This document shows, in pieces, positions 22,094 to 34,390 of a stretch of DNA of 64,000 nt. Location of the stretch: positions 14,526,970 to 14,590,969 of the forward strand of contig CP099841.1 of the NCBI GenBank assembly GCA_030062745.1, given 5' to 3'. The notes beneath the pieces were generated by a model that saw only the letters and a list, made by a program, of their open reading frames with translations, ran no database searches and was not told where the DNA came from. Every line of letters starts with the position of its first letter. Position 1 is the first letter of the stretch. Origin of the DNA: Capitulum mitella. Lineage: Eukaryota > Arthropoda > Thecostraca > Pollicipedomorpha > Pollicipedidae. Both the position numbers and the translations under genes were made by a program.

Positions 22094-22320
22094 TCGTCAT
22101 AAAGCCGCTGCCCGGTTTTGAAGAGAACTGAAGACTGCGGAAGGCACTGGATGCTCCGACGCTGCCATGACGATAGCATGGTGTGTCGGTAGATGTGTTA
22201 ACGCTTTCCACGAGGCACCGCGCCTTTGAAGGAGCTCCCGCGTCTGTTCCGGACACCAGTGAGGCTGACGTCGTTGCATGATACCTGAACACTCCTGTAT
22301 CAAATGATTCAAACAAAACT

Positions 22321-22326
22321 AATAAA
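22321..22326 (+). terminator. Distal poly(A) signal AATAAA, plus strand
   Basis: AATAAA follows an A-rich stretch (caaacaaaact). It faces a minus-strand AATAAA about 40 bp downstream and would mark the distal 3' end of the plus-strand gene. Confidence 0.5.
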
Positions 22327-22362
22327 ACTCATTCCTCGCTTGCGGACAAGAACAAGTGATAC

Positions 22363-22368
22363 TTTATT
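22363..22368 (-). terminator. Poly(A) signal AATAAA, MCT-like gene
   Basis: On the minus strand the sequence reads gtagaataaagt. It lies about 1.47 kb beyond the transporter stop codon, giving a 3'UTR of that length. A second candidate is the AAAAATAAAAAA stretch at about 23,190 on the minus strand. Confidence 0.5.
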
Positions 22369-23839
22369 CTACAACATCGACAAACAACAGACCAGCGAAC
22401 ATTCATGACTGTAAACAGTGCAATGAGCCAAAACACGTCCTAATCCTTGAGAAAAAAACAGACAATACAGTAATAATGCTGGCAAATGTACAATGAAGGA
22501 GCTGTGACTAGCTACTCTTCACATGTAAACAAGAGGATCTTGTGACTGCTAATACTGACTGACTAGACGTCGTTGGCACATAGCCGGAGAATAATAACAC
22601 TGGTGCCATCGACAACGAAATATCCAACACCCACTTTACACAGTGTGATCCATCCCATTTGACACTCATCGCAACTGTGTCTGGAGCTGGGGCAGGTCAT
22701 CTGGTCAAGGAAGGTCAGCTGGTTGTTACAAACCGGTCCCAGCCTCCTCAACTCGACACGAGGATACGTGGCCCCTTGATGGCTAGGCTATGGTGGTAAT
22801 TGTCATTGGCAGCGTGAAGGATGAACAGATGGGGATACCTGAAGTCAGAGCGGTTAAGTTACAGAGGAACACAGCAAACCCGAACGTGCTGCGCTCGCGG
22901 GGAGACACGGGACTGAAAGGCGCACTGAAGGGAACGCGCGTGCCCTCCCCCCAACCCCTGGAAGAGAAAAGCAGCGAAAACAAAAGGTCGCAGGAAGAGC
23001 AGCCAACTCGCTCCACACATTTTCCCCTCTCCTCGCAGAAAAAATCCTCAGTGCGCCTGAAAAATCCCTTACCGCTCCCACCTCAGGAACTTGTGGACAA
23101 ATCGTCTGGATGTTCCAATTTCAGCGCAGAATTTCCCCGGCCAAGACGTCAGACGCGCTATTAATAACTTGTCCGGGAAGCCAATGGTTTTTTATTTTTG
23201 CATCACCGCTGGAGGGGACCAGGCGGAATTGTGCTCCGTGTCGGAGAAAAATTATTGTCGGATAACTTGATCCTAAAAGTATGCCATAAAGCTTTCGCAA
23301 CGGTTATCGTCTTTCCACAACGTGTAGAGCTTCAGTTGTCATATGAAGCTTAGTATAGAAAGGGGAACACCTTCGAGAACGTGTTCATTGCATCTTTGTG
23401 CTCAGCCAGCCCCAGAGGTACCAGCTCTGGCTGTGAAACTAGAACACCCTGTTCCAGCGCCATAAAACAGAGACACGAGGTCAAGGGCTCGGCAGGAATA
23501 GTCCAGTGGTATAAGGACGTAATTTATAAAACAAAAGTGGGGAAAATGGCTGCTGAACGTGACCACAATGCACTGACTCAAACTAATCGTGTCCGCCATG
23601 CACGACAACCTGCCACACACCCGCAACGTCCTCTGTCTTACCGCTCACACATCCCTGCATCAAATCACTACCTTCAAATAAATAACATCGCACAGAATCC
23701 AAATCCAAGTTGCAGCTAATTTCGCGATTATCTCAGCCTTCACAGACGGATCAAACGGGAGTCTGGTCTGTCGGCCGGAGCCCACGTGTGGCGAGCCCCC
23801 CCCCCCCATCGACCCCAGACCGTCACCAGATCCCGCTCG
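22369..23839 (-). other. Probable 3'UTR of the MCT-like transporter
   Basis: Non-coding on the minus strand between the stop codon and the AATAAA. A plus-strand open frame (22790-23164) lies antisense in it and has no recognised domain. Confidence 0.5.
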
Positions 23840-24576
23840 TCACACGGATGTGGTCATCTCGTCTATGACACTCATCTCGTTCTGCGGCCGCCGCGGGGGG
23901 CCGTTCCTCAGGATGGAGGCCCTGTGCGCCGGCGGCGGTGGCGGTGGCGGCGGCGGCAGCGGGGGCCGGCCCTCCTCTAGCCGCCGGCCGGCCAGCCTGC
24001 CGAGCAGCTCGGGCTCGCTGACGCTGACCGTGGCGGCCATCTGAAGCGGCCGCTCCAGGAACACCGGCTCGCCCAGCCGCGCCAGCGACCGGTCCGTCTG
24101 CAGCAGGAAGTTCTCCACCTTATCACAGCTGGTGATGCAGTCGCCCGGGAAGTAGTAGCTGTAGTTGTCCAGCTGGTCCAGCAGGCCCTCCTCCGAGATG
24201 CACGTCAGCCCGTCGGGCGCCCGCTCCAGCAGCTTGTCGTCCAGCACGTCCACGGAGTTGGCGAACGAGATGGACTTGCCGATGCGCTGCAGCTGCGGCG
24301 CGCGGCCGAACGCGCCCGACGAGTGGGCGCTGCCCTCGTCCGGCGGGAACGCGCACGTGCACACCTTGTGTCCGCTCTCGTGCTCGGACGACAGCCGGCA
24401 CGGCTCGTGGGCGCCCGACGACATCTGACTGTCCACAGTCGTGTACGACAGCGTCGTGTCCATCTTCTTCAGCTTGTTGCGGTACACGTTCATCATGAAG
24501 AAGACGCAGGCACTGAGAAGGACCATCACGCTGGAGAAGTAGTAGCCCGCCTTTGGAGTCCTTTTGCTGATGTAGC
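23840..24576 (-). CDS. SLC16 monocarboxylate transporter-like protein, last coding exon
   Basis: Acceptor tctcaattgcag gives GYISKRTPKAGYYFSSVMVL then LSACVFFMMNVYRNKLKKMD, a last transmembrane helix followed by a basic turn, as in the C-terminal half of MCT-type carriers. A cytoplasmic tail of about 200 residues follows with no domain I recognise: Ser/Glu-rich stretches, then a proline run (PPLPPPPPPPPPPA, encoded by a GCC/GGC-rich repeat at about 23,930-23,960), ending MSVIDEMTTSV and a stop at 23840-23842. The first two bases complete the glycine codon split at the 25108 donor. The tail is long for an MCT; transport substrate cannot be read from it. Confidence 0.9.
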
Positions 24577-25107
24577 CTGCAATTGAGATTTCCACTTGTG
24601 ACAGGACACATTGGAAAGTCCGGAACACTTTTTAAACGGCCAGTTCATGGCGAGACAAAGAGGATGAAATTAGCGAGACTCACAAGTACAATACTGGAGT
24701 AATGCGGAGCCATACTTGATATGATTCTGTTGTCACTTTTTGCGAAAGATGGTTTCCTAATTTTTCGAAAGTTTGCCAATCTTCTGCTAAGGAGAGGGTA
24801 GGGGATCCGGAAACTGCACAGCAACAGAAAGAAGTGCCCTGCCACATCTCGCCAGCATTTTCAAAATTCGCGAAATTTCCAAGGGAAATATCCCATAGAT
24901 TCAATACGAAACGTCCCACGAACATGAAACATACCATATGTTCCCAAACGCTGAACACTAATCAAACAATACGCAAAACATCGATTATTCTATATGCACG
25001 TACGTTTCATGTACATTAAGCAAGCTGCAACCTCCCGTTTCGGTCACGACACAAGTGCAAATCCATTCCGAGATCAAATGCCCGGACGCGTTTCCGGTTG
25101 CTCTCAC
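24577..25107 (-). other. Intron of the MCT-like gene
   Basis: AT-rich GT-AG intron (donor gtgaga, acceptor aattgcag). Nothing else seen in it. Confidence 0.75.
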
Positions 25108-25314
25108 CTGTGATCGGAGCTCCGACAAGGCCGCTGAGGGATCCCGCTGCCTGCACCAGCGACCAGGCGCGGCTGAAGTTACGGGCTCGCACCCGCTCAA
25201 ACGTGTACACCTTGATGGCGTACCGGTAGCCGCCCAGCAGCACGCCGTACAGCCAGGTGAACAGCACGTAGCCGTGGTAGCCTTCGATTACGGCCAGCGA
25301 GAGCAGCATCACAC
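25108..25314 (-). CDS. SLC16 monocarboxylate transporter-like protein, exon 7
   Basis: Reads VMLLSLAVIEGYHGYVLFTW, LYGVLLGGYRYAIKVYTFER and VRARNFSRAWSLVQAAGSLS then GLVGAPIT. The RARNFSRAWSLVQAAGSLSG segment with the following GxP is typical of arthropod MCT-like carriers (helices 9-11 of the 12-helix major facilitator fold). Both junctions split a glycine codon after its first base and agree with the neighbouring exons. Confidence 0.93.
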
Positions 25315-27387
25315 CTGCGGGCGCCGCAACTGTCAGGCGAGGTCGACTGCCGTTGGAATCACCAAAGTAGTCCTTATGGCTCCTGAGGCAGACAGACCGC
25401 AAAAACACACGCGAACGTAGCGAAACACAGCCCTACGTGTCAGGTTAAGTCACTGATCAGTCACAATAAAAAAGTCGCCAATCAGTCACAATAAAAAAAA
25501 ATCCCAGAGTGAGAGGGGATGGAGCATTTCCAAAATGGGGGCAAAACCATTTTGTGTCTCTTTCCACGCAAACCCATAAGGCGCCTGCTGTTGTTGCTTT
25601 TTTTCTTAGTTGTCATGGTGAGTTGAACGCCCAGCTGCTCCCTCTTCCGCCGTCTCTGATATTACAACAGTAGCAGTACTACGTGGACCATTTAACAGGC
25701 ACATGCCTGTTGATGTGGGTTGTATTTCTTGCCGGAAATGTGCGTCCAGGGTTGTATTAAGTAACAATGGGATGTGGAATAAAACCGCATATAATAAACA
25801 TTGTAAGAGATAATATACTAAAACAGGAAAAATGTCCTGACTCCGTTTTCTTTTTTTGGGGGGGGGGCGTTCCTAAATCCGTCCGGGGGAGGGGGACGTT
25901 TCCGGGAATACACCCAGAAGCTCCGGAGCCGTCGGCAAGCCTGCAAAAAGTCCGGGACTGCAGACGAGTTTACAAACACGCTCGGCCAGCACGGCTATAG
26001 TCATTTAGTTTTAATCACTGACAAATGCGTAGCTCAAAGAAGTCCGCCAAAACAGAGACGAGAAAAACGACGTTACGGGGAAACAAAGACGCGGTTTGGA
26101 TGCTGTGTTGGACGAGTAATGATGTTCCTGCACCGACAAAAAAGACAAAGGCCATGACGGAGGGGAGTTTTTCCGCTTCACGACGCGTCGGAGTCTGAGG
26201 CCGGTGTGCGAAGCGCGGGATGAGTTTCGGGCGTCGCCCGAGACGGGGGAAACGTCCCGACGGCCGGCCGACACGGGCCGGGGCGGGACATCGTTACCGG
26301 GGCCGGGTCGGAGCGGGCGCACGCGAGACGGCGCCGTTTTTGTGCCGACGGCGCCCGCCGGGCGACACGCCTGGAATGTGATCCTCCGACGGCCGCCGAC
26401 AGCTCATGGAGCTGACGCCGCCTCCCGTCACGCAGTCGGCAGCGACCGATTTACGAAACGGGCTGCAACAGCTGGGGAGGCCGCGTGGTTTGCCTCCGCT
26501 TTGATAAGCACAACAGGTGCCGAGTCTAGCACCTACAGATGTCGCACGCTCAGAGCGATGAAATGGGCAGGGGGATGAGTCGGTGATGCCTAAGGATATT
26601 GGTCCATGAACGTACACCGGTGATTTCTTTCACAGGACTTTAGTTTATTACATCAGAACAAAAATTCTCGGCACCAATAAGTAAACAGGAATAAGAGTTT
26701 TAGAGGGGAGCTGTCTTTCTTACTTTAAAAAGGCTATAATCATATATGAAATGCAGAGTGAAAAACTGTATGCATTTTTACTGTGCAGACCAGAAGTGAA
26801 GGACAACGAATCAGTTTGCACAAAATGGTGCAGGCTGGTGAGGTCACCGCCAATCAACACCATCAATGTCCATACATAAGCGAACACCGTTTACCACTAG
26901 AGTGCTGCGCCGTGTACAACAGACTGACAGCAGAGTTAGCGGTTTCAGGACAGATCGCATAGGAACATAATCATCTTGCAGCACTCTCGACAGGCGTGTA
27001 CCGCGACCACGCGCGCCTCTGCAATACGGCGGCGGTATGACAGAAAATCCAGCTGATCCTAAAATTACTGGGGGCGGTCTACACATGATTTCAGACCGTC
27101 TCATTCCATTCATTGCCGTAGGCCTAATGTTAAAATCCCTGAATATTGGGAGTTCGAACCCCCTCCCCCATCCTCCACCCCAAGATCGCCAGCCATGTCC
27201 GAAAATGATAGATACCGAGGAATGCGACCCACCAACTTAACATCAGCAGTGCCGATGGAACGTTTGCAGTCCGTCAGCACCACCACTGACGCATATCTTG
27301 ACGGATGAAGCGAAATGTAATTGACGCTGATTGCAGTTTTTTGCCTGCGGAAGCCGTTGAGCTGATTGGCCATCACTCGGTACTCAC
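25315..27387 (-). other. Intron of the MCT-like gene
   Basis: GT-AG intron of about 2.1 kb. It contains a G-run at 25858-25867 and a CpG-rich stretch at 26170-26480 with open frames on both strands that carry no domain. No mobile element ends were found. Confidence 0.6.
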
Positions 27388-27562
27388 CTATGCCGAGCAG
27401 CGTGGCTTGACATAGGTACTGGCGGGAGATCCAACACTGGGTGGAAGGTCGGACTACGATGACACCACAGCCAAGGCAGCCCAGGGCCAGTGCCAACCCC
27501 AGAAACGTCTGCAGGAGGCCCAGAGAGCTGGCGTCCAGGCCCTCCTCCTGGCACTGCACCAT
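27388..27562 (-). CDS. SLC16 monocarboxylate transporter-like protein, exon 6
   Basis: Reads MVQCQEEGLDASSLGLLQTF, LGLALALGCLGCGVIVVRPS and TQCWISRQYLCQATLLGI, with a helix (LQTFLGLALALGCLGCGVIVV) matching the MCT helix after the large central loop. Two acceptors nine bases apart keep phase: ccggcag at 27563 (starts MVQCQEEG) and ggtgcag at 27554 (starts CQEEG). I use the outer one, which has the better pyrimidine tract. The exon's 5' edge is the terminal unit of the adjacent minisatellite. Confidence 0.88.
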
Positions 27563-28066
27563 CTGCCGGAAAAACATCTGTCACCCTCCTGACATTGCAC
27601 CATCTGCCGCAAAAACATCTGTCACCCTCCTGACATTGCACCATCTGAGGAACAGATATCTGCCACCCTTCTGGCAATGCACCATCTGAAGAATAGACGG
27701 CTGACATCCTCCTGACAATGCACCATCTGGATGGCAGACATCTGCAATCCTCCTGACAATGCACCATATGCCGGGCAGACATTTTCACCCACCGGAAACT
27801 GCACTATCTGCCAAACGGGCATCGGTCATTCTCCTGACATTACACCATCTGCCGAACGGGCATCGGTCATTCTCCTGACATTGCACCATCTGCTGAACAG
27901 GCATCTGTCATTTCCCCTGACAGTGCACCATCTGCTGAACAGGCATCTGTCATTCCCCTGACAGTGCACCATCTGCTGAACAGGCATCTGTCATTCTCCT
28001 GACAGTGCACCATCTGCTGAACAGGCATCCGCCATTCTCCTGACAGTGCACCATCTGGGGGGAGGG
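27553..28066 (-). repeat. Exon-edge minisatellite, 41-bp unit, 13 copies, built on a splice acceptor
   Basis: On the minus strand each unit reads tgtttttgcggCAG followed by ATGGTGCAATGTCAGGAGG. Copies recur every 41 bp (TGCACCAT-like cores on the plus strand near 27555, 27596, 27637 and so on to 28047). The last copy is the real acceptor plus the first about 20 bases of exon 6. Most copies keep the CAG acceptor. Confidence 0.93.
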
Positions 28067-31000
28067 CAGGCGCGAGGCACCGGCTTCGTCTTTCGTCGAG
28101 GACGGCGGCGTGCCGCAAAGTCCTCGCCGATTCTGCTGAGACGGGAAGAGAATCCCGTCACGCTTCTGCTGGCGAAACAGACGGGTTTGGCTGAGATACG
28201 CCGAGAACCCGACACCGCACCACTGCCTGCCTCCAGCTGCCTGGTGGCTGGCCGTCTGCGATATGCGCAGAACACTCGACAGATGGAGATACTCAGGCCC
28301 GGTGGATCGACCCCAGGAAAGACGTCAGCTGTAGATGGCCGTGCGTATTCGCGATGCTTTTGCTAACCGGTCACCACCTTGCTAACCTGTCTGAAGGGTC
28401 AAACGAAGCGCGAGCTCGTAAATGTGGCAAAGTCCCAGTCCTAGTCCTAATCCTAGCCCTAGTCCTCGTCCAGTTCTAGAGCAGCATATCCGTGGCAGAA
28501 ACGTTAGGGCACTTGGACGTCAATCAAGAAAGATCAACACGCATCGGCAGAAACGAGATGTTTCGTGTCGACTTGGCGCTGCATTTACGGCTCTTTAACG
28601 GCATTTGTAAAGAAGGTAATTCATAATCACGGAAGCTGATTACTGATTCAGTTATCTGGAGATCACTCTTCGTGGTAAATGAATTTTTAGCCCCTATCTT
28701 ATTCATAGTGAGTTGACCCACTTGAATTTGTGCGTATGACGCAACTTCAGCAAGCTAGACTTCTAACTGACATCAGGCTATCCTATCGCCAAACGCCGAC
28801 TGTGACGTTGGCGTACACATGTGGCTGTGACAGCGTCGCAGGTCGGCCGGTGGTCCTGGAGATCCCGGTGGACCCTGGCGGCGCGCGCCGGCCCGCCGCC
28901 GGGGAATGCTGGCAGCGCGACGCAGGAAGAGCGTCCAGTAAATCAACCGACCACCAAGTTATGAGGCGGCAGTCCGTGCCAGCGTCAAGCCGAGCTGGAC
29001 AGGCCCACCCGCCGGTCACCGTTCACTGGTGCCGACGGACGGACACCATGCACTGGTGCTGCCGGACGGACACCGTTCGCCGGTGCCACCGGACGGACAC
29101 CGTTCACTTTGCAGCTCCGACACGTGCTGCGGTATTCTAAGAGCCCCTGTCTACAGTGAGTGCAATTATACTTTTCTGACAGAAGCTTTTTACGCCAGCA
29201 CGAACATGACTCACAATGCATCAGCATGCGTGGCATAACATGCGGGTAAACGTTCGAACAGTTCAACATATATGGTCCGTCACATACATGGTCAGTTTTG
29301 GAAAATGTGCTGAAACCTGACATTGTCTACGTTTCCAAAATCATCCGTATGTGAAATAAGACTCCCCTCATTTTGGCATGATCCGGTCATTAGTCATGCT
29401 TAAGAGAGGCCGTCGCAAGCAGCTGCTCTAGCCGGCGAGCAATAAAGTCTCGTTTCCGGGCCATATCCACAAGTCGCTCGGCCAAGGAAATAATAAAACG
29501 CCACTTGTCGCCATAAACGGAGAAGAAAAAGCTTTGTTTGCAGGAATCCTTGGCCAACATTCGTTCTGAATGGCACCATTACGACATATAATTACTAGTT
29601 TAAACTTTTGAAATATCTGTAAAGCAAAGCAGTCGATGACGTTCGCTTTTAGCCGGCTTTTCTTTCTAGCTTGAGTCAGTGTTAATGAAATCGAAAACCC
29701 CATTCACACAAACATGAGCACGAAAAAGAGCGCATATATTGGAATGAAAGCAGGGGTGAAGTTTGTGGGTTTTCTGTGACATGGCGGGCTTGGAGATATA
29801 CACAGCCCGCTTAATCTCGTATGTGTCGGGTTGTGAGTTCTGAAATACCACCTATGCTCTGTTTTTCCAAGAGTTCCTTACAAGACTGGTAATAACACAT
29901 GCTCTGAGCGTAGTCATGAAGGTTCTTTTAGGCATATCGCTTTTTTGTATTGGGGCTCAACGGGATGTATCCGGGGGATCAAGGAACTTCATTTACAGGA
30001 CGCCACGAAACATGCACATATGAGCACACGCATTACATCTGCGCTGGGCCTACAACATGCATGCCAGCGAGATTTGTACGACTGAATGCACACCGAGTAG
30101 TTTTGCAGTCGGTGCGGTACAAAAGATGCACTATTCCCGTGGAAAATAGATGCTGACTGGTGGATACGGGCTCTGACGTATATTTATGGACGCATACTTC
30201 AAACTGCCCGCCATCACCAGACAACCGAAAAGGCTGCGCGGGCGTCGGCGCGAGCGAAGAATTGGACACATAAATTATATGCACGCCTTATAATGCAGCT
30301 GTGCGGCCTGAGATGGGCCTCGCAAAAGGCAAATAAGTCTTCTTACGTCGGAAGGCTCCGGAACTGCAGCCATTTTGCCGTTTAATGTTTTGGTTGAATG
30401 AGTTTAATGATCCGCAACACTAAGTAGCATAGATTACCGGATGGCCGCCAGAACACTCCGAACCCGGCAACAGCTCGGACTATACGACGGTTTCTTTTTC
30501 TCTGTTGGCTTCGATGCGTCTACCGAAGACTAGCCTTACGTACACAGTGTGAGCGGATGCTACTTGCCCAGCCACCGAACTGTCCAATGACAATGCACAT
30601 TTGACGGACTTTGTATTCGTCGGTGGTAACGAAACCGGTAGCCATGCATCGTGAATGAGCAATTATTCAAGTGCCAGGGCGGTTATTTCCCGCACTCGTG
30701 AACGCCCGAGACACAGGTGGAGCTTTTAAAACCTCTCTCTGCCTTCGACCCGCAGTTTGGAACTGCATGCGGTATGGCGCACACCACGATCAGCCTGAGA
30801 ATTTGGACACGACGTTTGGAATTCAGTGTTCGTCACTGGGGTTTATTTTTTCACCATCCCACGGCAGCGTGCGAAACATTGCCGGACACGTCGGGGTTGA
30901 CGGGTGCCGTGAGCCAAAACAGCGGCTCACACAAAACACATCCTTCAATTGCTTTGATTTTGATACCATAAGACGCGCAATAAAACAGTGATACATCATG

Positions 31001-31538
31001 CAAGAAGTGACACTAAGTGTTTCTCCAATTTAGACACGGTCGTGTAAAAAACTGCTACATTTTACGGATGGCGGTGAATATATTTCGTATTATATCATTG
31101 GAAACGTGCCAGCCTATACACCGTTCGATTCCTTGTCATTAGCAACAGAACTGTAGATAATAATGTTTAAACAAGCTTCGAAGTTTCTAAAGTGAAGACA
31201 GGATGATCGGGCGACGTCTGGTGGGTGCCGCCGCTCCGTAGCGCGGGCGTGCCGGTATCACACGACATTTTAGGTCATAATTATGGCAACGTTTAAAGCG
31301 CCAAAAACTTTTTGACACCGTACAACGTCAAACTGACGGGAGCGCCTAAACCAAGTCGCTCATCTGTAGTTACTGAAAAACGGACGAGGTTCCTAGAAAT
31401 GCCTACCAATGCGAGCTATGTTGGTTATTTTGTTTGTACGGTGTTAGCTGTGGTGAGGATGGGCAATAGCGTAGCGAGTCCTACGAGAGAAAAGTATAAT
31501 AGTAGATCCGGTTCACTTCTGGCTCCTCATATCAGTCC
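28067..31538 (-). other. Large intron of the MCT-like gene, right of the acceptor array
   Basis: Part of the 6.8-kb intron between exons 6 and 5. Apart from a short 27-30-bp triple repeat near 29,020-29,110, I see unique sequence with no exon or RNA gene. Confidence 0.5.
29018..29110. repeat. Short tandem repeat, about 27-30-bp unit, 3 copies
   Basis: GGACGGACACCGTTCGCCGG TGCC-like units, three in a row. Confidence 0.7.
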
Positions 31539-32760
31539 TTAACCAGTCCCCGACTGGGGGGGGCAGTTGACTGCCCCCCCGAGGTTTTTCTGGGCTTGCG
31601 AGAGAACGAACGAACACAGAGTCACGAAACTTTGTGTACCTTTTGCTTTATCAATTTTACATCTCGTGTCGAAATTTTGACCTCAGGTCAGGTTAGGTGC
31701 CTGACCTAGGCCAGGTCAAACAGTCAAATGTCCAGAAACGTTTAGCGCCCGCTAACTTTTTCGCAAAACAAGATATCTCAGCAATACTTTCAGGGATTAG
31801 TGATCGTGATAGATCCAATAAATCTCCTATCTCAGATTTTTCGCAATTTTCCGGGTCATTGACCTAAGGTCAAACCCATTTTTAAGACATATCGTCGTTT
31901 TTTCGGAAATTGACGGAATATTTCATAACATTTTTAAAGTGCAGTGAAGCAGACATCTAGTTGCCGTCATTGGGCAAAGTATCAATGACTTCCAGCCATT
32001 GACCTGAGGTCAGATCACGAATAACTGCAGTGAGCCAAAATGTACCACCGTCAAAATCGACGATGAATTACTGAGAATGGGTAGAAAATGGTAGAACTGG
32101 CTTGCACAGACGTAAGTAATACCAGGAACCTCAAAATTTTGAAAAAGTAGCATATTTTGGAAATAAACAGGCTCTCGCGAATAAAGCTCCGCCAATTGTG
32201 TAAACTGATAACTAATTACTTTTCTAAAATTTAAGCGTAAAGACCATCACAAGAATCACTGAAATCAATAAAATTTACATAGACAGCCTTTTTTCGCGAA
32301 AATAAAGGAACACTAAAATTGGTTCCCGTCAATTTGGTACCTCATACGGCTGCGGCACAGACCGACAGCTGGCGGGAGAATTGCCGTGTCTTTAACTCAA
32401 CGTTTCGGCGTATACATTGAACAACTCTGGGGAAATTAGACGTGTATCGGCATCCGCGGACCTTTACTCGTGCGCTGGTGCCTTTACCTAGGCGTTATTA
32501 ATCACAGCCCTTGAGATTCAGGCCATTTCTCGGTCTCACGCAATCGGCTATGAGAAAACATATATAGGGCGTAAATTGCTTACATATTATCTAAAACTAA
32601 AAATGAGACCAGTTTCGAGCTCTACTCGTCACAGGCTTTCCAACGGTATGCTTATTTTTATCGTGCGACCAACCGTTCGTGAGTTAGAAGGGGGCGGCCA
32701 ACTCCCCCCCCCCCCCAGTCGCCCATGTTCGAAACGGACCGACGGTCGTGAGCGGGTTAA
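31539..32760 (+). mobile_element. piggyBac-like MITE family 1, copy 3 (complete)
   Basis: Bounded by TTAA at 31539 and at 32757. It runs TTAACCAGTCCCCGACTGGG ... AGCGGGTTAA and aligns along its whole length with the reverse complement of 4226-5442. No coding capacity. Located in the large transporter intron. The same TGACCT/AGGTCA palindromes are present at about 31,680-31,725, 31,858 and 31,997. Confidence 0.87.
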
Positions 32761-34149
32761 ATATTATCATGACCTCTAACAACGGTGTGCAAAAGAGATA
32801 AGTTAAAGAAATTGATTTTAGGACCAACAACAGTGTAAATCAAAAACGAATCCCGATTCTCCATCCAAATTCAAACCAATTCAGTCCAGTTCGTGCCAAG
32901 TGAGCTCAAATTACACCGTTTAGCTTCGTAACTTAGTCTTCGGTATTGCGTAGTTGACTCATTAAACCCAAATCAACAACATCTGGCAGGGCATATCACT
33001 CACAACAGTATTTCAGTATTTAAAGCTGGCAGAGTAGGGTCAGATCAAGATCTACGATACCGTTCTTTTTCTTTTTGTGCACTCTAGCCAGGGGCATGGT
33101 CACATTGCTAGCGTCAATTTAGCCCAACACAAAAGCATATTTTTCCTTGGTAATCCTATTCTGATTGTAAGACAGCGCAGATCTTCACATTAAATTCGCA
33201 AAAGATAAACGGTTTTGCGTGGCATATCCACAAGAGCATCACTGTTCGGCCCTTGGGCGATAGTTCTACAAAGCAATGCATCGATTTCACAATATTTCAG
33301 GTGACCCGACTGTGTTCTGTTTAAGTGTTGGTTCTCCCTTTGGCCATTCCGACCGAATGGTTATCAAATATCTATACTGCAGAACATGACCGTAGTGTAG
33401 CATGTATGTACGTATCAAAAGCCATCAGTCATTTCACCATGGTCTTGAATAATGGAAGATCCATTTTCTGGTTTAAATGATATTCCTGATAGGCGTTGCG
33501 TCCAACGTCGGAAACAGACAATATACAAACATCATTTTAACGAAGGATTAAAACAAAGAATAGAGACCTGCGCTATATGATCACAGAGTCGGTGAGCCCT
33601 TAACCTCCAACAGTGAATTAGTTAGCAAAGAAAAACGATAAAATTGTTGCGTATTTTACGGCATTTGTCTGCGATAACACATAACATTACACGGTGCATT
33701 TTTCTATGCTTCTGCACGTGCTTCGGCTTCCATAATATTCATGGGGAATTTCCAAAGAATTGTGAATTTAACTCGGGGTTATATGGAGTAGTCGCCCGCT
33801 CCATGTATGATTTGGAAGTCCAAAAATAATGCATAGGCGGGCACCCTCAAGGCATCAAAAATAGATTCCCGATAAGACCATATTTTCTGTTAGGAAAGGT
33901 TGTTTCGCTCTGCCTGAGATCGAAAATTACCATTTTCCAGCAGTCCTACTGTAACGTGCGTAGACGAAAACTGGGACGACAGATCATTCTATTTCCCCGT
34001 ATTATCCATTTGGACTATCGTATTCACCAACTACGGCACATTTCCCTTGCCTGAAGAACAAATTTTTGTTTCAGATAAAAATGGACGTTTGTAAATTGAT
34101 ATCCTATATCGTAAGCAAGTCCATACATCGAACAAGGGCGTCACTCGGG
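32761..34149 (-). other. Large intron of the MCT-like gene, AT-rich part
   Basis: AT-rich unique DNA with no open frame or repeat I can support. Confidence 0.5.
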
Positions 34150-34390
34150 GTGGCCTACCAGTAGTATCGCCGGGGTGGAGATAGATGCCCAGACCATGGA
34201 ATGGTTTACCATAAGTACGACCGGGGTGCAGATGCCCAGACCACGGAGTGGCTTACCAGCAATATGACTGTGGTATATATCCACAGGCCTCAGAGTGGCT
34301 TAGCAGCAGAATTACCGGTCTGTAGATTCACAGGTCGCAGAGTGGCTTACCAGCAGTATTACCGGGGTGTAAATTCCGAGACCGCTGAGT
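34150..34390 (-). repeat. Exon-edge minisatellite, about 47-50-bp unit, 5 copies, built on a splice donor
   Basis: On the minus strand the exon 5 end GGTCTCGGAATTTACACCCC then GGTAATACTGCTG|gtaagcc is followed by four diverged copies of the same exon-end-plus-donor. Their coding parts still read like the exon: GLWIYTTVILL before gtaagc and GLGICTPVVLM before gtaaac, against GLGIYTPVILL in the exon. Four of five copies keep the GT. Confidence 0.9.

Noticed and set aside
22790-23164. Plus-strand open frame of 124 residues
   Set aside because: It lies antisense in the probable 3'UTR of the transporter, shows no domain and has no splice context.
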